A stretch of 34,565 bases of DNA. Origin: Colwellia sp. (GTDB taxonomy: Bacteria > Pseudomonadota > Gammaproteobacteria > Enterobacterales > Alteromonadaceae). This document shows, piece by piece, positions 1-8,020 of this stretch (the stretch's first letter is position 1; the number at the start of each line of letters is the position of its first letter). A model generated the notes under the pieces. The model did not search any database. It worked only from the letters and a program-made list of their open reading frames with translations, and had not been told where the DNA came from. Both the position numbers and the translations under genes were made by a program. The stretch lies in NCBI GenBank assembly GCA_016745015.1, contig JADGDH010000010.1:4693-39257 (forward strand), in the 5' to 3' direction.

Positions 1-196
1 ACCGCCACATTTAAAATATTGTGTAAATCATAATATTTGTTATTGAAATATAACAAGGCAGGGGTTTGCAACAATAGGTTTGTAGCACAACACCCACGAT
101 ATAGAGTTCAAATCTCTATCTCACCGCCACATTTAAAGCATTGGTTTAAATAGCAATATTTGTTATTGAAATATAGCAAGGCAGGGGTTTGCAACA
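1..196 (+). repeat. 122-bp-period tandem duplication at the end of a tRNA-Ser locus
   Basis: Positions 1-73 and 123-196 are near-identical. Both begin with ACCGCCACATTTAAA, share a stem-loop TTGTTA-8 nt-TAACAA, and end in GCAGGGGTTTGCAACA. In the second copy one stem base changes (TAGCAA), which still allows a G-U pair. The first seven bases (ACCGCCA) look like the CCA end of a tRNA lying mostly outside the window. The segment between the copies (74-122) carries a tRNA T-arm. The unit is therefore tRNA 3' end plus downstream spacer, repeated. Confidence 0.75.
102..129 (+). pseudogene. Truncated tRNA-Ser 3' end (T-arm, acceptor strand, CCA)
   Basis: Positions 102-118 form a T-arm: stem TAGAG/CTCTA around the loop TTCAAAT. 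Then come a seven-base acceptor strand TCTCACC (119-125), discriminator G and encoded CCA (127-129). The acceptor would pair with 5' GGTGAGA, the start typical of gammaproteobacterial tRNA-Ser, and G73 also fits serine. No D-arm or anticodon arm is found in the roughly 60 bases upstream, so this is a 3' fragment and not a working tRNA. It could be a decayed tandem copy or an integration scar. Confidence 0.6.
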
Positions 197-223
197 GTAT
201 CACTGCTACATACACACTTGAGA

Positions 224-246
224 AAGCCGCTTTAAGCGGTTTTTTT
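224..246 (+). terminator. Rho-independent terminator after the tRNA-Ser locus
   Basis: AAGCCGC (224-230) pairs with GCGGTTT (236-242), including one G-T wobble, around the loop TTTAA. The T run continues to 246. It probably ends the tRNA transcript that enters from outside the window. Confidence 0.7.
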
Positions 247-294
247 GTATCTTAAAATGAATGTTACAAATTTGTTGAAACAATCATTGCCAGA

Positions 295-1713
295 TTGAGT
301 TTGATATTAAGGAAGTTTACAATTAATACTTTGTACAAACAGTTGATATTTAGTACTTTCCTCTTTTCTTCCATTACAATATTGGCTCAGGATATTGCAC
401 CAGAAACAAGTCAAGACGCTCTATTTGAACCCGCGATAACCGAAGCGGACATTTCCTCTTATTACCCTGAAAAATACCCTACAAAGCGTTGGGAAAATTT
501 ACAACCTGCTATTGACCTCAATCAAACACCTTATCAATTTTCATTGTTTTCAGCAGATAACGGTGAAGATGGCGCCCGTTTATGGTCTCAAACTAAATCT
601 ATTTTTGCTTATGGTTTTGGTGTTATTGGTCTTATTGCCTTATTACCTGAAGATGTTTCAAATTGGGATAAAGAGAACGGAATTTTTAATAAATGGTCTG
701 ATAATGTTAAAGAAGGACCAGTATGGGATCGTGATACAGGTCCATTAAATTTTATTGGACACCCGTATTTTGGTGGTGTTTATTATCAAGTAGCCCGTAA
801 ATCTGGTTACCGTCAATGGGATTCTTTTATGTATTCAGCATTGATGTCAACTTTCTATTGGGAATACGGTATTGAAGCTTTTGCTGAAATCCCTTCCATT
901 CAAGACATAGTTATTACACCTGTTTTAGGCTGGGTTTATGGTGAATGGGCTTTTACAACTGAAATGAGTATACGTGCTGATAATGATGAAGTGTTTGGTT
1001 CAACAATTTTAGGCAGTACCGCCTTGATATTACTTGACCCTGTTGACAGTTTAAGTATTGGTATAAATACACTTTTTGGTAAAGAGATTATCAAGGCAGG
1101 CACAAGTTATGTCAGCATCAAAGACGTTCCTATTGATTCAAACGGAAAAACAGAAAGCCAAATTCAGTTCAATATTTCTTTACAGCTTGGTGATGGTGGT
1201 AATTATAACCCAACTAAAAAACACCAAGTTGCTAAAATAAAAGATCCTATCGATACTGGTATTATTGGTATGACTTATGGGTTTGGTGAAGTGTTTCTTG
1301 ATGAATATTGGCAATTAGCTGACGATGTGGTTACAGAATATTCATTAGGGCTATACTTTTCTAAAAAGTTTTCTGCTCGTGTTTCATATGCTAAAACTAA
1401 GTTAGAACAACTAGAGGTTGGAACTGGCAATGAAATTTCTTATGAAAATTATAGTTTAGATAGTCAATATTATTTTAATACCGACAGCAACTTGCGTCCC
1501 TATTTTACTGCAGGTTTTGGTGAAATGATGTGGGAAAAGAATGAAGAATTAAAAACTTTTCAGGTGAATTTAGGTACAGGACTACATTATAAAATAACTA
1601 ACAACTTTGCTGTTCAACTTGATTGGCGTCATTATTATAGTAGCAGCTCTAACACTTCTGAAGATACAATTGCAGGTCGGGTTGTTTACTTATTTGGTAA
1701 AGGTGAACGCTAA
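295..1713 (+). CDS. DUF3943 domain-containing outer-membrane-type protein
   Basis: Secreted protein of 472 aa, probably outer-membrane associated, of unknown function. The N-terminus has a basic start, a hydrophobic stretch and a likely signal peptidase site (SSITILA-QD near residue 32). Residues about 140-220 carry the DUF3943 signature: DRDTGPLNFIGHPYFGG, then a run rich in Y/W with EYGIEAFAEIPSIQD and a GWVYGEW end. The C-terminal half (about 320-472) alternates short polar turns with aromatic-rich strands and ends in a strand before GKGER, as expected of a beta-barrel. The start is unclear: TTG at 295 has no good ribosome-binding site, and no in-frame ATG precedes the signal peptide. It is a lone gene behind the tRNA terminator. 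Confidence 0.75.
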   Translation: MSLILRKFTINTLYKQLIFSTFLFSSITILAQDIAPETSQDALFEPAITEADISSYYPEKYPTKRWENLQPAIDLNQTPYQFSLFSADNGEDGARLWSQTKSIFAYGFGVIGLIALLPEDVSNWDKENGIFNKWSDNVKEGPVWDRDTGPLNFIGHPYFGGVYYQVARKSGYRQWDSFMYSALMSTFYWEYGIEAFAEIPSIQDIVITPVLGWVYGEWAFTTEMSIRADNDEVFGSTILGSTALILLDPVDSLSIGINTLFGKEIIKAGTSYVSIKDVPIDSNGKTESQIQFNISLQLGDGGNYNPTKKHQVAKIKDPIDTGIIGMTYGFGEVFLDEYWQLADDVVTEYSLGLYFSKKFSARVSYAKTKLEQLEVGTGNEISYENYSLDSQYYFNTDSNLRPYFTAGFGEMMWEKNEELKTFQVNLGTGLHYKITNNFAVQLDWRHYYSSSSNTSEDTIAGRVVYLFGKGER

Positions 1714-1780
1714 ACGCCCTGATTATATAGTGTAAACTTGATTGCTTTGTAAATAAAACCTGACTAATTAGACAAATAAT

Positions 1781-1808
1781 TTTAAAACGAAAAAAACCAC
1801 GTTATAAT
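1781..1808 (+). promoter_or_regulatory. Possible sigma70 promoter for the phosphoribosyltransferase gene
   Basis: A perfect -10 box TATAAT at 1803-1808 follows a poor -35 candidate TTTAAA at 1781-1786 with 16 bases between. It lies about 30 bases upstream of the ATG at 1840, so the leader would be short. The -35 is weak and the region is AT-rich, so this is tentative. Confidence 0.35.
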
Positions 1809-1839
1809 ATTATAAAATTAAGCGTTAAGGTTGTTGTTC

Positions 1840-2394
1840 ATGGTAAAGAAATATATTACTGCACAAGAGTTACTTGAAGATTCATTTAGATTAGCTGCTC
1901 AAGTATACAAAGATGGTTTTAGACCACAATTTATCATTGGTATTTGGCGAGGTGGCGCACCTATAGGTATCGCAGTTCAAGAGTACTTTGATTATAAGAA
2001 GGTTGAAACAGACCATATATCTGTACGTACATCTTCGTATTATGGCATTAACAAACAAAGTAAAGAGATAACTGTTCACGGCCTGCATTACATTATTGAA
2101 AATGCAAATGCTGATGATGGCTTATTAATTGTAGATGATGTTTTTGATTCTGGTAGAAGTGTTAAGGCACTGATTGCTAAACTTAAATTAACTATGAGAA
2201 ATAATATGCCAAAAGATGTTCGTATTGCATGTCCCTGGTATAAACCTAATAATAGACAAGTAGATATTATTCCTGATTATTATGTGCATGAATCAGAAGA
2301 GTGGCTAGTTTTTCCACATGAAATATCAGGCTTAAGCTCTGATGAAATTATTAAAAATAAATCAGACTTGGCTAATATTAAAGAATTGTTTTAG
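1840..2394 (+). CDS. Phosphoribosyltransferase (hypoxanthine/xanthine PRTase-like)
   Basis: Cytoplasmic type I phosphoribosyltransferase of 184 aa, most likely joining a purine base to PRPP in salvage. The PRPP-binding signature is clear at residues 95-108 (LLIVDDVFDSGRSV), with the paired acidic residues followed by the phosphate loop. The early strand FIIGIWRGGAPIG (about 31-43) is the usual PPi loop of HPRT/XPRT proteins. The late ACPWYKPN and the C-terminal EEWLVFPHE match PRTases of archaeal/bacterial Gpt-like type. ATG 1840 is preferred over TTG 1831 because TAAGG ends nine bases before it. It is a single gene, with the phosphodiesterase gene 65 bases downstream. The exact base used cannot be told from sequence. 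Confidence 0.85.
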   Translation: MVKKYITAQELLEDSFRLAAQVYKDGFRPQFIIGIWRGGAPIGIAVQEYFDYKKVETDHISVRTSSYYGINKQSKEITVHGLHYIIENANADDGLLIVDDVFDSGRSVKALIAKLKLTMRNNMPKDVRIACPWYKPNNRQVDIIPDYYVHESEEWLVFPHEISGLSSDEIIKNKSDLANIKELF

Positions 2395-2459
2395 TTATTT
2401 CATAGTTATTATATAGTTACATCCTACATAATAACCAAAGCCACAACTGGGATAGCTTG

Positions 2460-3737
2460 ATGCGCTATGTATTCTCTTGTTTATTAACACTGCTTATTTG
2501 TGGCACTGCCTTCAGTAAAACAACTAAGCCAATTGTAGTTTTGTTGTCAATTGATGGATTTTCCTATGAATACTTAAGTAAATATAAACCACCAAACATT
2601 CTTGCTTTAGCTGAATCAGGCGTATCGGGAAAGCTCCAACCTGTATATCCTAGTAAAACATTTCCAAATCATATATCAATAATTACAGGGGTTTATCCAG
2701 TTAATCATGGGATTGTCAATAATAAATTTTATAGTACAACATTAGGTAAAAAATACTCTTTAGGTGCAGGTAAAAATAACGCTGCATGGTTAACGGCAGA
2801 TCCTTTTTGGTTTGTGGCACAGCAACAAGGATTCAAAACAGCAGTATATTTCTGGCCTGAGTCAGAACTTAAAGGCAAAACACCTACCTATAATATTCCT
2901 TATAATAAAACGGACTCAAATAAAGCTCGATTTGATCAAATAATAAAGTGGTTACAACTTCCTGCTGAGTTACGCCCACAATTTATTGCCAGTTATTTTT
3001 CAAGTGTTGATAGTGTAGGGCACTCTTACGGCCCTAACTCAAATGAATTAGCAAAAGCAGTTGAAGAAATTGATGTTTTAATTGGTGATTTTGTAGCACG
3101 GTTGGCTAAAGAGATAGCACATGATGTTAATATTATTCTAGTTTCAGATCATGGGATGCTACAAAAAGATACAACCAAAATAATTAAACCATCAATGATT
3201 TTTGATCAGAAAACCCTTGGTTTAATCAAAAACAAATCAATTATTATTGCTCAAAACGATACTCAGATATATATCTACTTTACGGCATTAAATAAATTAG
3301 AACGCTCAAAAGTAATAAAAAATATAGTAGAAAATAAAAAGGGTGCTAACCTTTATCAGCTATACTCCAAAGGAAATTACCCTAAGCATTGGCAGTTTGA
3401 TAAAAATATTAACACTATACCTGATGTTATTCTTGAAGCACTACCGCCTGCTACTTTTGTAAAAGAAAGTTATGGTATTCAATTTACCAATTATGGTACT
3501 CAATTTTCAAAGAACGAAGGTACTCACGGGTATGACGCACTAAATCAAAAGGATTTAATGGGAATATTTATAGCATTCGGTCCTAGTGTAGTAGAGGGAA
3601 GGGAGGTTAGAATATTTGAAAATATTCATGTTTTCCCATTCATGAGTGAGTTACTTTTGATGAAACACTCTCAAATAATTGACGGTAAAAGCGAAGTTTT
3701 AGCGCCATACCTTAAAGACAGATTAAATAATAAATAA
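2460..3737 (+). CDS. Secreted nucleotide pyrophosphatase/phosphodiesterase (alkaline phosphatase superfamily)
   Basis: A 425-aa exported enzyme that should cleave phosphodiester or pyrophosphate bonds in nucleotides outside the cytoplasm (NPP family). The N-terminus MRYVFSCLLTLLICGTAFS is a signal peptide. The two-metal site is complete: D32 in LSIDGF, nucleophile T67 in SKTFPNH, D184 and H188 in SSVDSVGHSYGP, D230-H231 in VSDHGM, and H356 in EGTHGYD. Length matches bacterial NPPs. ATG 2460 is chosen over the overlapping TTG 2457 because GGGA ends seven bases upstream. A phospholipid or phosphonate substrate is also possible, since specificity is not readable here. Confidence 0.9.
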   Translation: MRYVFSCLLTLLICGTAFSKTTKPIVVLLSIDGFSYEYLSKYKPPNILALAESGVSGKLQPVYPSKTFPNHISIITGVYPVNHGIVNNKFYSTTLGKKYSLGAGKNNAAWLTADPFWFVAQQQGFKTAVYFWPESELKGKTPTYNIPYNKTDSNKARFDQIIKWLQLPAELRPQFIASYFSSVDSVGHSYGPNSNELAKAVEEIDVLIGDFVARLAKEIAHDVNIILVSDHGMLQKDTTKIIKPSMIFDQKTLGLIKNKSIIIAQNDTQIYIYFTALNKLERSKVIKNIVENKKGANLYQLYSKGNYPKHWQFDKNINTIPDVILEALPPATFVKESYGIQFTNYGTQFSKNEGTHGYDALNQKDLMGIFIAFGPSVVEGREVRIFENIHVFPFMSELLLMKHSQIIDGKSEVLAPYLKDRLNNK

Positions 3738-3823
3738 AAAGGTTAATGACTTATCAATTTAAACTAGTAATTTTATGCGATAGTGGTAACCTTGCATGTC
3801 ATTATCTACAATAATAAAGCGAA

Positions 3824-5062
3824 ATGAAAAATACTTATATCGCCAGACAAGCTATTCTAAATGAAAAATCAGAAACTATTGGTTATGAATTACTGTTTAG
3901 GGATAGCCCTGATAACAAATTCCCTGAAATAGAACATGATATAGCAAGTTCAAAACTTATTATTCAAAACCATATTCATGGTGACATTCAAACAATTAGT
4001 ATGGGGAAACTGTCATTTATCAATTTCACAGAAAACTGTTTAATTCATAAATTTCCATTAATGTTTGATAAAGACTCAATTGTTATTGAGCTAGTAGGTC
4101 AAGAAAAACCTACTAAAAAACTTTTGAAAATTATAAAGTTTTATCATGAAAAAGGTTATATGATTGCGCTAACTGAGTATGACTTAGCGCCACACTGGGA
4201 CTTACTTTTTCCTTATATTGATATTATTAAAGTTGATATTGAAAAGATCAATACAAAACGTTTAATACCTGCAGTTGCTAGAATGAAGCCATTCAATATT
4301 GCGATAGCTGCAGAAAAAGTAGAAACAAGAAATCAGCAACAAACGTTAGCAGAAGTTGGTTTTGATTACTTTCAAGGCTACTTTTACCATGAGCCAGAAA
4401 TTATAGAAGGCCAAGCACTCGCACCGATAAAAACTCAAATGCTTAATTTGTTAAGCGAAACATTCAACTACCCACTTAATTTTGAAACAGTATCAGAAAT
4501 AATTAGTCATGACGTTAATTTAACCGTTGGTTTACTGAAAATGGTGAACAATGTCGCGACAGGTACACGTATTGAAATAACGTCATTAAAACAAGCCGCC
4601 GCATATTTAGGTGAAGATAAATTAAGGCAATTTGTGTCAATTTTAGCCTTATCTAATTTAACATCAGAAACGACCGATGAAGTATGCAAGCAAGCATTAA
4701 TAACAGGTAAAATGATGCTTGCATTAAGTGACAATAAAGCCTTTAAATCGGTTAATGATTTTGCTTTTATTACGGGGTTACTTAGTGCTATTGAAGTGAT
4801 GTTATCCATACCTATGGCTGAAATTATGAAAACCATGCCATTAGCAGAACCAATAGAAACAGCTTTAGTAAAACATGACGGTTTATTAGGTCAGTTACTT
4901 GATTTAACTACAAGCTTTATTCTTGGTCATGAACAGTTAAAAACTGATGAGAGTTTGACTAATAGCTTAAATCAATACTCTTTAGATAAAGAACTTGTTC
5001 AAGCTGAATTTTTAAAGGCTAGTCAATGGTGTAAAGCTCTCGATATAGAACCGATGAACTAA
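3824..5062 (+). CDS. Degenerate EAL plus HDOD domain signalling protein
   Basis: A 412-aa cytoplasmic protein with an N-terminal EAL-like domain (about 1-200) and a C-terminal HDOD domain (about 205-400), the architecture of YuxH/CdgJ-type regulators. The EAL domain appears inactive as a c-di-GMP phosphodiesterase: the signature EAL reads YELLF, and the DDFG-type metal motif reads TEYDLA. KVDIEKI, AEKVE and YFQGYFYHEP keep the fold's landmarks. The HDOD part has LLKMVNN and the ITSLKQAAAYLGEDKLRQFV core. Such proteins commonly affect motility or surface behaviour through protein contacts, which is an expectation for this one. Its transcript is probably single; the recombinase gene starts 110 bases later. 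Confidence 0.9.
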   Translation: MKNTYIARQAILNEKSETIGYELLFRDSPDNKFPEIEHDIASSKLIIQNHIHGDIQTISMGKLSFINFTENCLIHKFPLMFDKDSIVIELVGQEKPTKKLLKIIKFYHEKGYMIALTEYDLAPHWDLLFPYIDIIKVDIEKINTKRLIPAVARMKPFNIAIAAEKVETRNQQQTLAEVGFDYFQGYFYHEPEIIEGQALAPIKTQMLNLLSETFNYPLNFETVSEIISHDVNLTVGLLKMVNNVATGTRIEITSLKQAAAYLGEDKLRQFVSILALSNLTSETTDEVCKQALITGKMMLALSDNKAFKSVNDFAFITGLLSAIEVMLSIPMAEIMKTMPLAEPIETALVKHDGLLGQLLDLTTSFILGHEQLKTDESLTNSLNQYSLDKELVQAEFLKASQWCKALDIEPMN

Positions 5063-5172
5063 ACTATCTGCTAAGTCTAAGCCTAATTCTGTTTTAGTAT
5101 TGGATATAGTAATGGTGGAGAGGTGAATTATAATAATGTTAAACAACTATTTTAGTAACTTATCTTTTATCA

Positions 5173-6411
5173 ATGCCTAAAACAACGCCTGTCCCCTTAT
5201 ATCCAACATATATAGAATTATGTGAACTAGAGCTTTGTGATTATCCAAATCTTAATGATTTCACAAAAAATATGCCTAAATGGTGTTTAACTCATTGGCA
5301 ATGGGGGAAATCTTTTCTTGAATATACCGGCCGAAATAAATCTGTTCATACTTATGATAGATTTCGGAATGAAATTGAAAAGTTTTTACTCTGGTCTTTT
5401 ATTGTAAAAAAAAGGCCTGTAGATGAGCTACGAAAAACAGACATTTTAGAATATGCTGACTTTTGTTGGAAACCACCGATAAATTGGATTAGTACAAGTA
5501 ATCAGGAACGCTTTAAACTAAAAAATAGCTATTTTACTGTAAATGAACAATGGCGACCGTTTAAACTTCAAGCAGCGAAAAGCCAGTTATCTAAAGAGGT
5601 AGATAAAAAAAAATATCGCCCATCACAGCAAACATTAACTTCTACATTTACTGCTATTATTGTTTTTTATAACTACTTAATGGCTGAAGAGTTTTGCTAT
5701 GGGAACCCAGCTCAAATAGCAAAGAAAGACTGTAAGCATTTTATTAGCGATGCTCAAGTTAAAGAAGTTAAAAGATTATCAAGCTCGCAATGGCAATACC
5801 TTCTAGATACAGCTGTTGATATGGCCAATGAAGATCCCATTTATGAACGAAACCTCTTTGTTATTGCTTCTTTAAAAACATTGTTTTTAAGAATATCTGA
5901 ATTGTCGGAGCGTGATAATTGGTCTCCAGTTATGGGGCATTTTTGGCAAGATGAAGATAACAATTGGTGGTTAAAAATATTTGGCAAAGGTAGAAAGCTT
6001 CGAGATACGACAGTTCCATCTGATTTCATTCCATTTCTTAAACGATACCGTTTATATCGAGGGCTTTCAGGATTACCAACAACTGGTGATAATAATGTAC
6101 TTGTTGAAAAAATACGTGGTCAAGGCGGCATGACATCAAGGCATCTTAGACGTTTAGTGCAAGATATATTTGATCATGCATATAGCCGCATGAGACAACT
6201 TGAAGGTGAAAACAAATCAATAAAACTCAAAGAAGCAACAACTCATTGGCTTAGACACACAGGTGCAAGTATGGAAATTGAACGTGGACGAGCTTTAAAA
6301 GATCTATCAGAAGATTTGGGTCATGCAAGTATGGCAACAACAGATACTATCTATGTACAATCAGAAAACAAAATGAGAGCTGAAAGTGGTAAAAAAAGAA
6401 AGGTTGATTAA
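5173..6411 (+). CDS. Solitary tyrosine recombinase (phage-integrase family)
   Basis: Site-specific DNA recombinase of 412 aa. The N-terminal half (about 40-180) is a SAM-like/core-binding region. The C-terminal half is the catalytic domain with every expected residue: R240 in LFLRISEL, K272 in GKGRKLRD, H358-xx-R361 in HWLRHTGAS, H384 in LGHASMATT and nucleophile Y394 in DTIYVQ. It is not XerC/XerD (too long, tryptophan-rich N-terminus) and has no obvious IntI features. No excisionase, phage or conjugation gene is nearby, and no tRNA adjoins it. The DNA just downstream holds a perfect 12-6-12 inverted repeat that has the form of a recombinase core site. The gene may serve a small integrated element or be a relic. 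Confidence 0.9.
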   Translation: MPKTTPVPLYPTYIELCELELCDYPNLNDFTKNMPKWCLTHWQWGKSFLEYTGRNKSVHTYDRFRNEIEKFLLWSFIVKKRPVDELRKTDILEYADFCWKPPINWISTSNQERFKLKNSYFTVNEQWRPFKLQAAKSQLSKEVDKKKYRPSQQTLTSTFTAIIVFYNYLMAEEFCYGNPAQIAKKDCKHFISDAQVKEVKRLSSSQWQYLLDTAVDMANEDPIYERNLFVIASLKTLFLRISELSERDNWSPVMGHFWQDEDNNWWLKIFGKGRKLRDTTVPSDFIPFLKRYRLYRGLSGLPTTGDNNVLVEKIRGQGGMTSRHLRRLVQDIFDHAYSRMRQLEGENKSIKLKEATTHWLRHTGASMEIERGRALKDLSEDLGHASMATTDTIYVQSENKMRAESGKKRKVD

Positions 6412-6530
6412 CTTCATATAAAATAGTCAACTTGGTTTTTAACATCATGTAAATAATAGGTAGACGGTATTTTCTATTTTAATTAGGTGATTCTCTGTAA
6501 ATTCTGGCTATGACTGCAGGTAAAAGTTAT

Positions 6531-6560
6531 TAGATATTATGTGGCGTTACATAATATCTA
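6531..6560. repeat. Perfect inverted repeat with 12-bp arms and 6-bp spacer
   Basis: TAGATATTATGT (6531-6542) and ACATAATATCTA (6549-6560) are exact reverse complements around GGCGTT. Arms of 11-13 bp around a 6-8 bp spacer are the layout of tyrosine-recombinase core sites such as dif. The site lies 120 bp past the stop of the recombinase gene. There is no T tract after it, so it is not a standard terminator. A role as crossover site is an inference; a protein-binding operator is the alternative. Confidence 0.6.
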
Positions 6561-6609
6561 TAGTTCCAATGCTTAGGATTGATGAATATAACTCTAGTAA
6601 ACTCATCGA

Positions 6610-6649
6610 CCCCTTAAGTCCGATACTAAAGAGTATCGGACTTAAGGGG
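6610..6649. repeat. 18-bp perfect palindrome, possible terminator
   Basis: CCCCTTAAGTCCGATACT (6610-6627) is followed by AAAG and its exact reverse complement (6632-6649). The transcript would form a very stable 18-bp hairpin with a four-base loop. A T-rich but interrupted stretch follows (TGTTCTCTTTTTGTTG), so it may end the recombinase transcript about 200 bases past the stop codon. It could instead be a small palindromic element. The T tract begins too far from the stem for a textbook terminator. Confidence 0.6.
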
Positions 6650-6679
6650 GTGTTCTCTTTTTGTTGTTTCAATAATGTT

Positions 6680-6811
6680 TTATAGATTTACTGTATTCAT
6701 AATTTCCCATTGCTTATAAGCTTGTTCAATCCAGTTTTTAACGCGCAGACCTTTAACACATTTAAACTCTCGAAGATTATTCATTAACGATGATAAAACC
6801 TTTAAATGTTG
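6680..6811 (-). pseudogene. Possible gene remnant, unidentified
   Basis: Within the 585-bp stretch between the recombinase and the nuclease genes, the minus strand is open for 43 codons with protein-like composition. The only internal ATG is at 6784, and the frame ends at TAA 6680. It contains LREFKCVKGLRVKNWIEQAY, which reads as a plausible folded segment. No ribosome-binding site or complete domain is seen. I do not recognise the family. It may be the tail of a deleted gene, or chance. Apart from the two palindromes, I see nothing else in 6412-6996. Confidence 0.25.
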
Positions 6812-6996
6812 TTAGGTTCTTCTCTGCTTGCTTATTGCTTGATATAAATCACTAGATGTTTAATTAAGTATATTTAATGAGTTTATAAGGTTTATTATTA
6901 GATAAGTATTCAGTTTAAAAACTTTTTCATTAGGTATAAAGGTCATCCAATGAGTTACTTTGTTGATTGCCCCTATAAATCAAGAGGAATAAAACG

Positions 6997-7722
6997 ATGG
7001 TTGATTTACCAAGCCTGAAGCGTGAAACCCGCTACGGTATGCCTGCTGCCGATCATATTCTATTTAATCGGCATTATGTTGTTGGTTATTCGTATTATTT
7101 TAGGCAAGCTAAATGGGCATTAGAAATTGTAGACCCAAATAAAGAAGATATTACTACGGTAGATCGAATGAATAATTTTAGATCTGATTATCGCATACCT
7201 AAGATGTTTAGAGCTGATAAGCAGGATTATGGTGGTTCAGGCCATGATAGAGGGCATTTAGTTGCTAGTGCTGATTTACGAGATAGCAAAATTCAAAATA
7301 GTGAAACATTCTTACTTTCAAATATGTCTCCACAAAAACCTCAATTTAATCGTGGTATATGGAAATACTTAGAAAGCGAAGTTAGAAAACTCGATTCTCA
7401 AAGTGGTGTGCTAGAAACATACGTAATTAGCGGCCCTATATTTAATTTTGATCAATCAATATCGACTATCGGTATCAATTATCATAACAATGTAACCCTT
7501 CCTGTTCCGCATGAATATTTTAAATCTATTCTTGTAGAAACATCAACTGGAAGGCTTAAAATGTGGTCTTTTATTATCCCTAATGAAGCTACTGATGATT
7601 CAATTGAAAAATTTCAGGTGAAGGCATCAATAATAGAAAAGAAAGCAGGTATTTTACTTTGGGAGCGTTTAGTCGGTCCAGAAATTGATAAAGAGAAAAA
7701 TAAAATAAATGCAATTTGGTAA
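6997..7722 (+). CDS. NUC1-type DNA/RNA non-specific endonuclease
   Basis: A 241-aa beta-beta-alpha-metal nuclease of the EndoG/NucA/Serratia nuclease family, which cuts DNA and RNA. The active site DRGH is at 84-87 (H87 general base), preceded by the usual Y-G-G-S-G-H-type approach. The metal-binding helix is NMSPQKPQFNRGIW (109-122, with N118 the expected Mg ligand), followed by VISGPIF (about 144-150). Most bacterial relatives are exported, but this one starts directly with MVDLPSLKRE and has no signal peptide. An in-frame stop at 6976 rules out an upstream extension. AGAGGAA lies eight bases before the ATG. It may act in the cytoplasm, or leave by another route. Its position beside a recombinase suggests accessory DNA. 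Confidence 0.9.
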   Translation: MVDLPSLKRETRYGMPAADHILFNRHYVVGYSYYFRQAKWALEIVDPNKEDITTVDRMNNFRSDYRIPKMFRADKQDYGGSGHDRGHLVASADLRDSKIQNSETFLLSNMSPQKPQFNRGIWKYLESEVRKLDSQSGVLETYVISGPIFNFDQSISTIGINYHNNVTLPVPHEYFKSILVETSTGRLKMWSFIIPNEATDDSIEKFQVKASIIEKKAGILLWERLVGPEIDKEKNKINAIW

Positions 7723-7772
7723 TCCTTTCAGATGTAATCTTCCCCTACTTTAACAAAATGATCTTTCTATAA

Positions 7773-7829
7773 AGTTTGCTTTTCTGTACCTCAATTATAC
7801 TAAATGTATTATAACCGTTAATACATTTA
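7773..7829. repeat. Palindromic repeat, copy 1 (left of the DUF1538 module)
   Basis: The core is TAAATGTATTA (7801-7811), spacer TAACCGT, TAATACATTTA (7819-7829), with exact 11-bp arms. It is preceded by an imperfectly shared leader AGTTTG.TTTTCT....TCAATT..AC. The same element recurs at 10404-10459 in the same orientation. The rest of the 298-bp gap 7723-8020 shows no gene that I can support. Confidence 0.85.
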
Positions 7830-8020
7830 CCCTGCATGGCAGCTAAAAAGAAAATGTCTGGATTGGACTATGATTGTCGCTCAACCCTGTTGGAATCTGA
7901 GATTAAAATGCACTAGCCGTGTCTGCCTGACTTAATCCGATCATAAATATATTGTGTTTAATCAAAGTAATTGTTTTAATGGTTTTCATAATATCAGGTA
8001 ATATCCATTACATTATTTTT

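Noticed and set aside
1831-1839. TTG-TTG-TTC extension of the phosphoribosyltransferase gene
   Set aside because: The ribosome-binding TAAGG directly abuts it; ATG 1840 is spaced correctly.
6950-7018. Upstream ATG giving a 22-codon leader peptide overlapping the nuclease start
   Set aside because: No ribosome-binding site, different frame, no recognisable composition.
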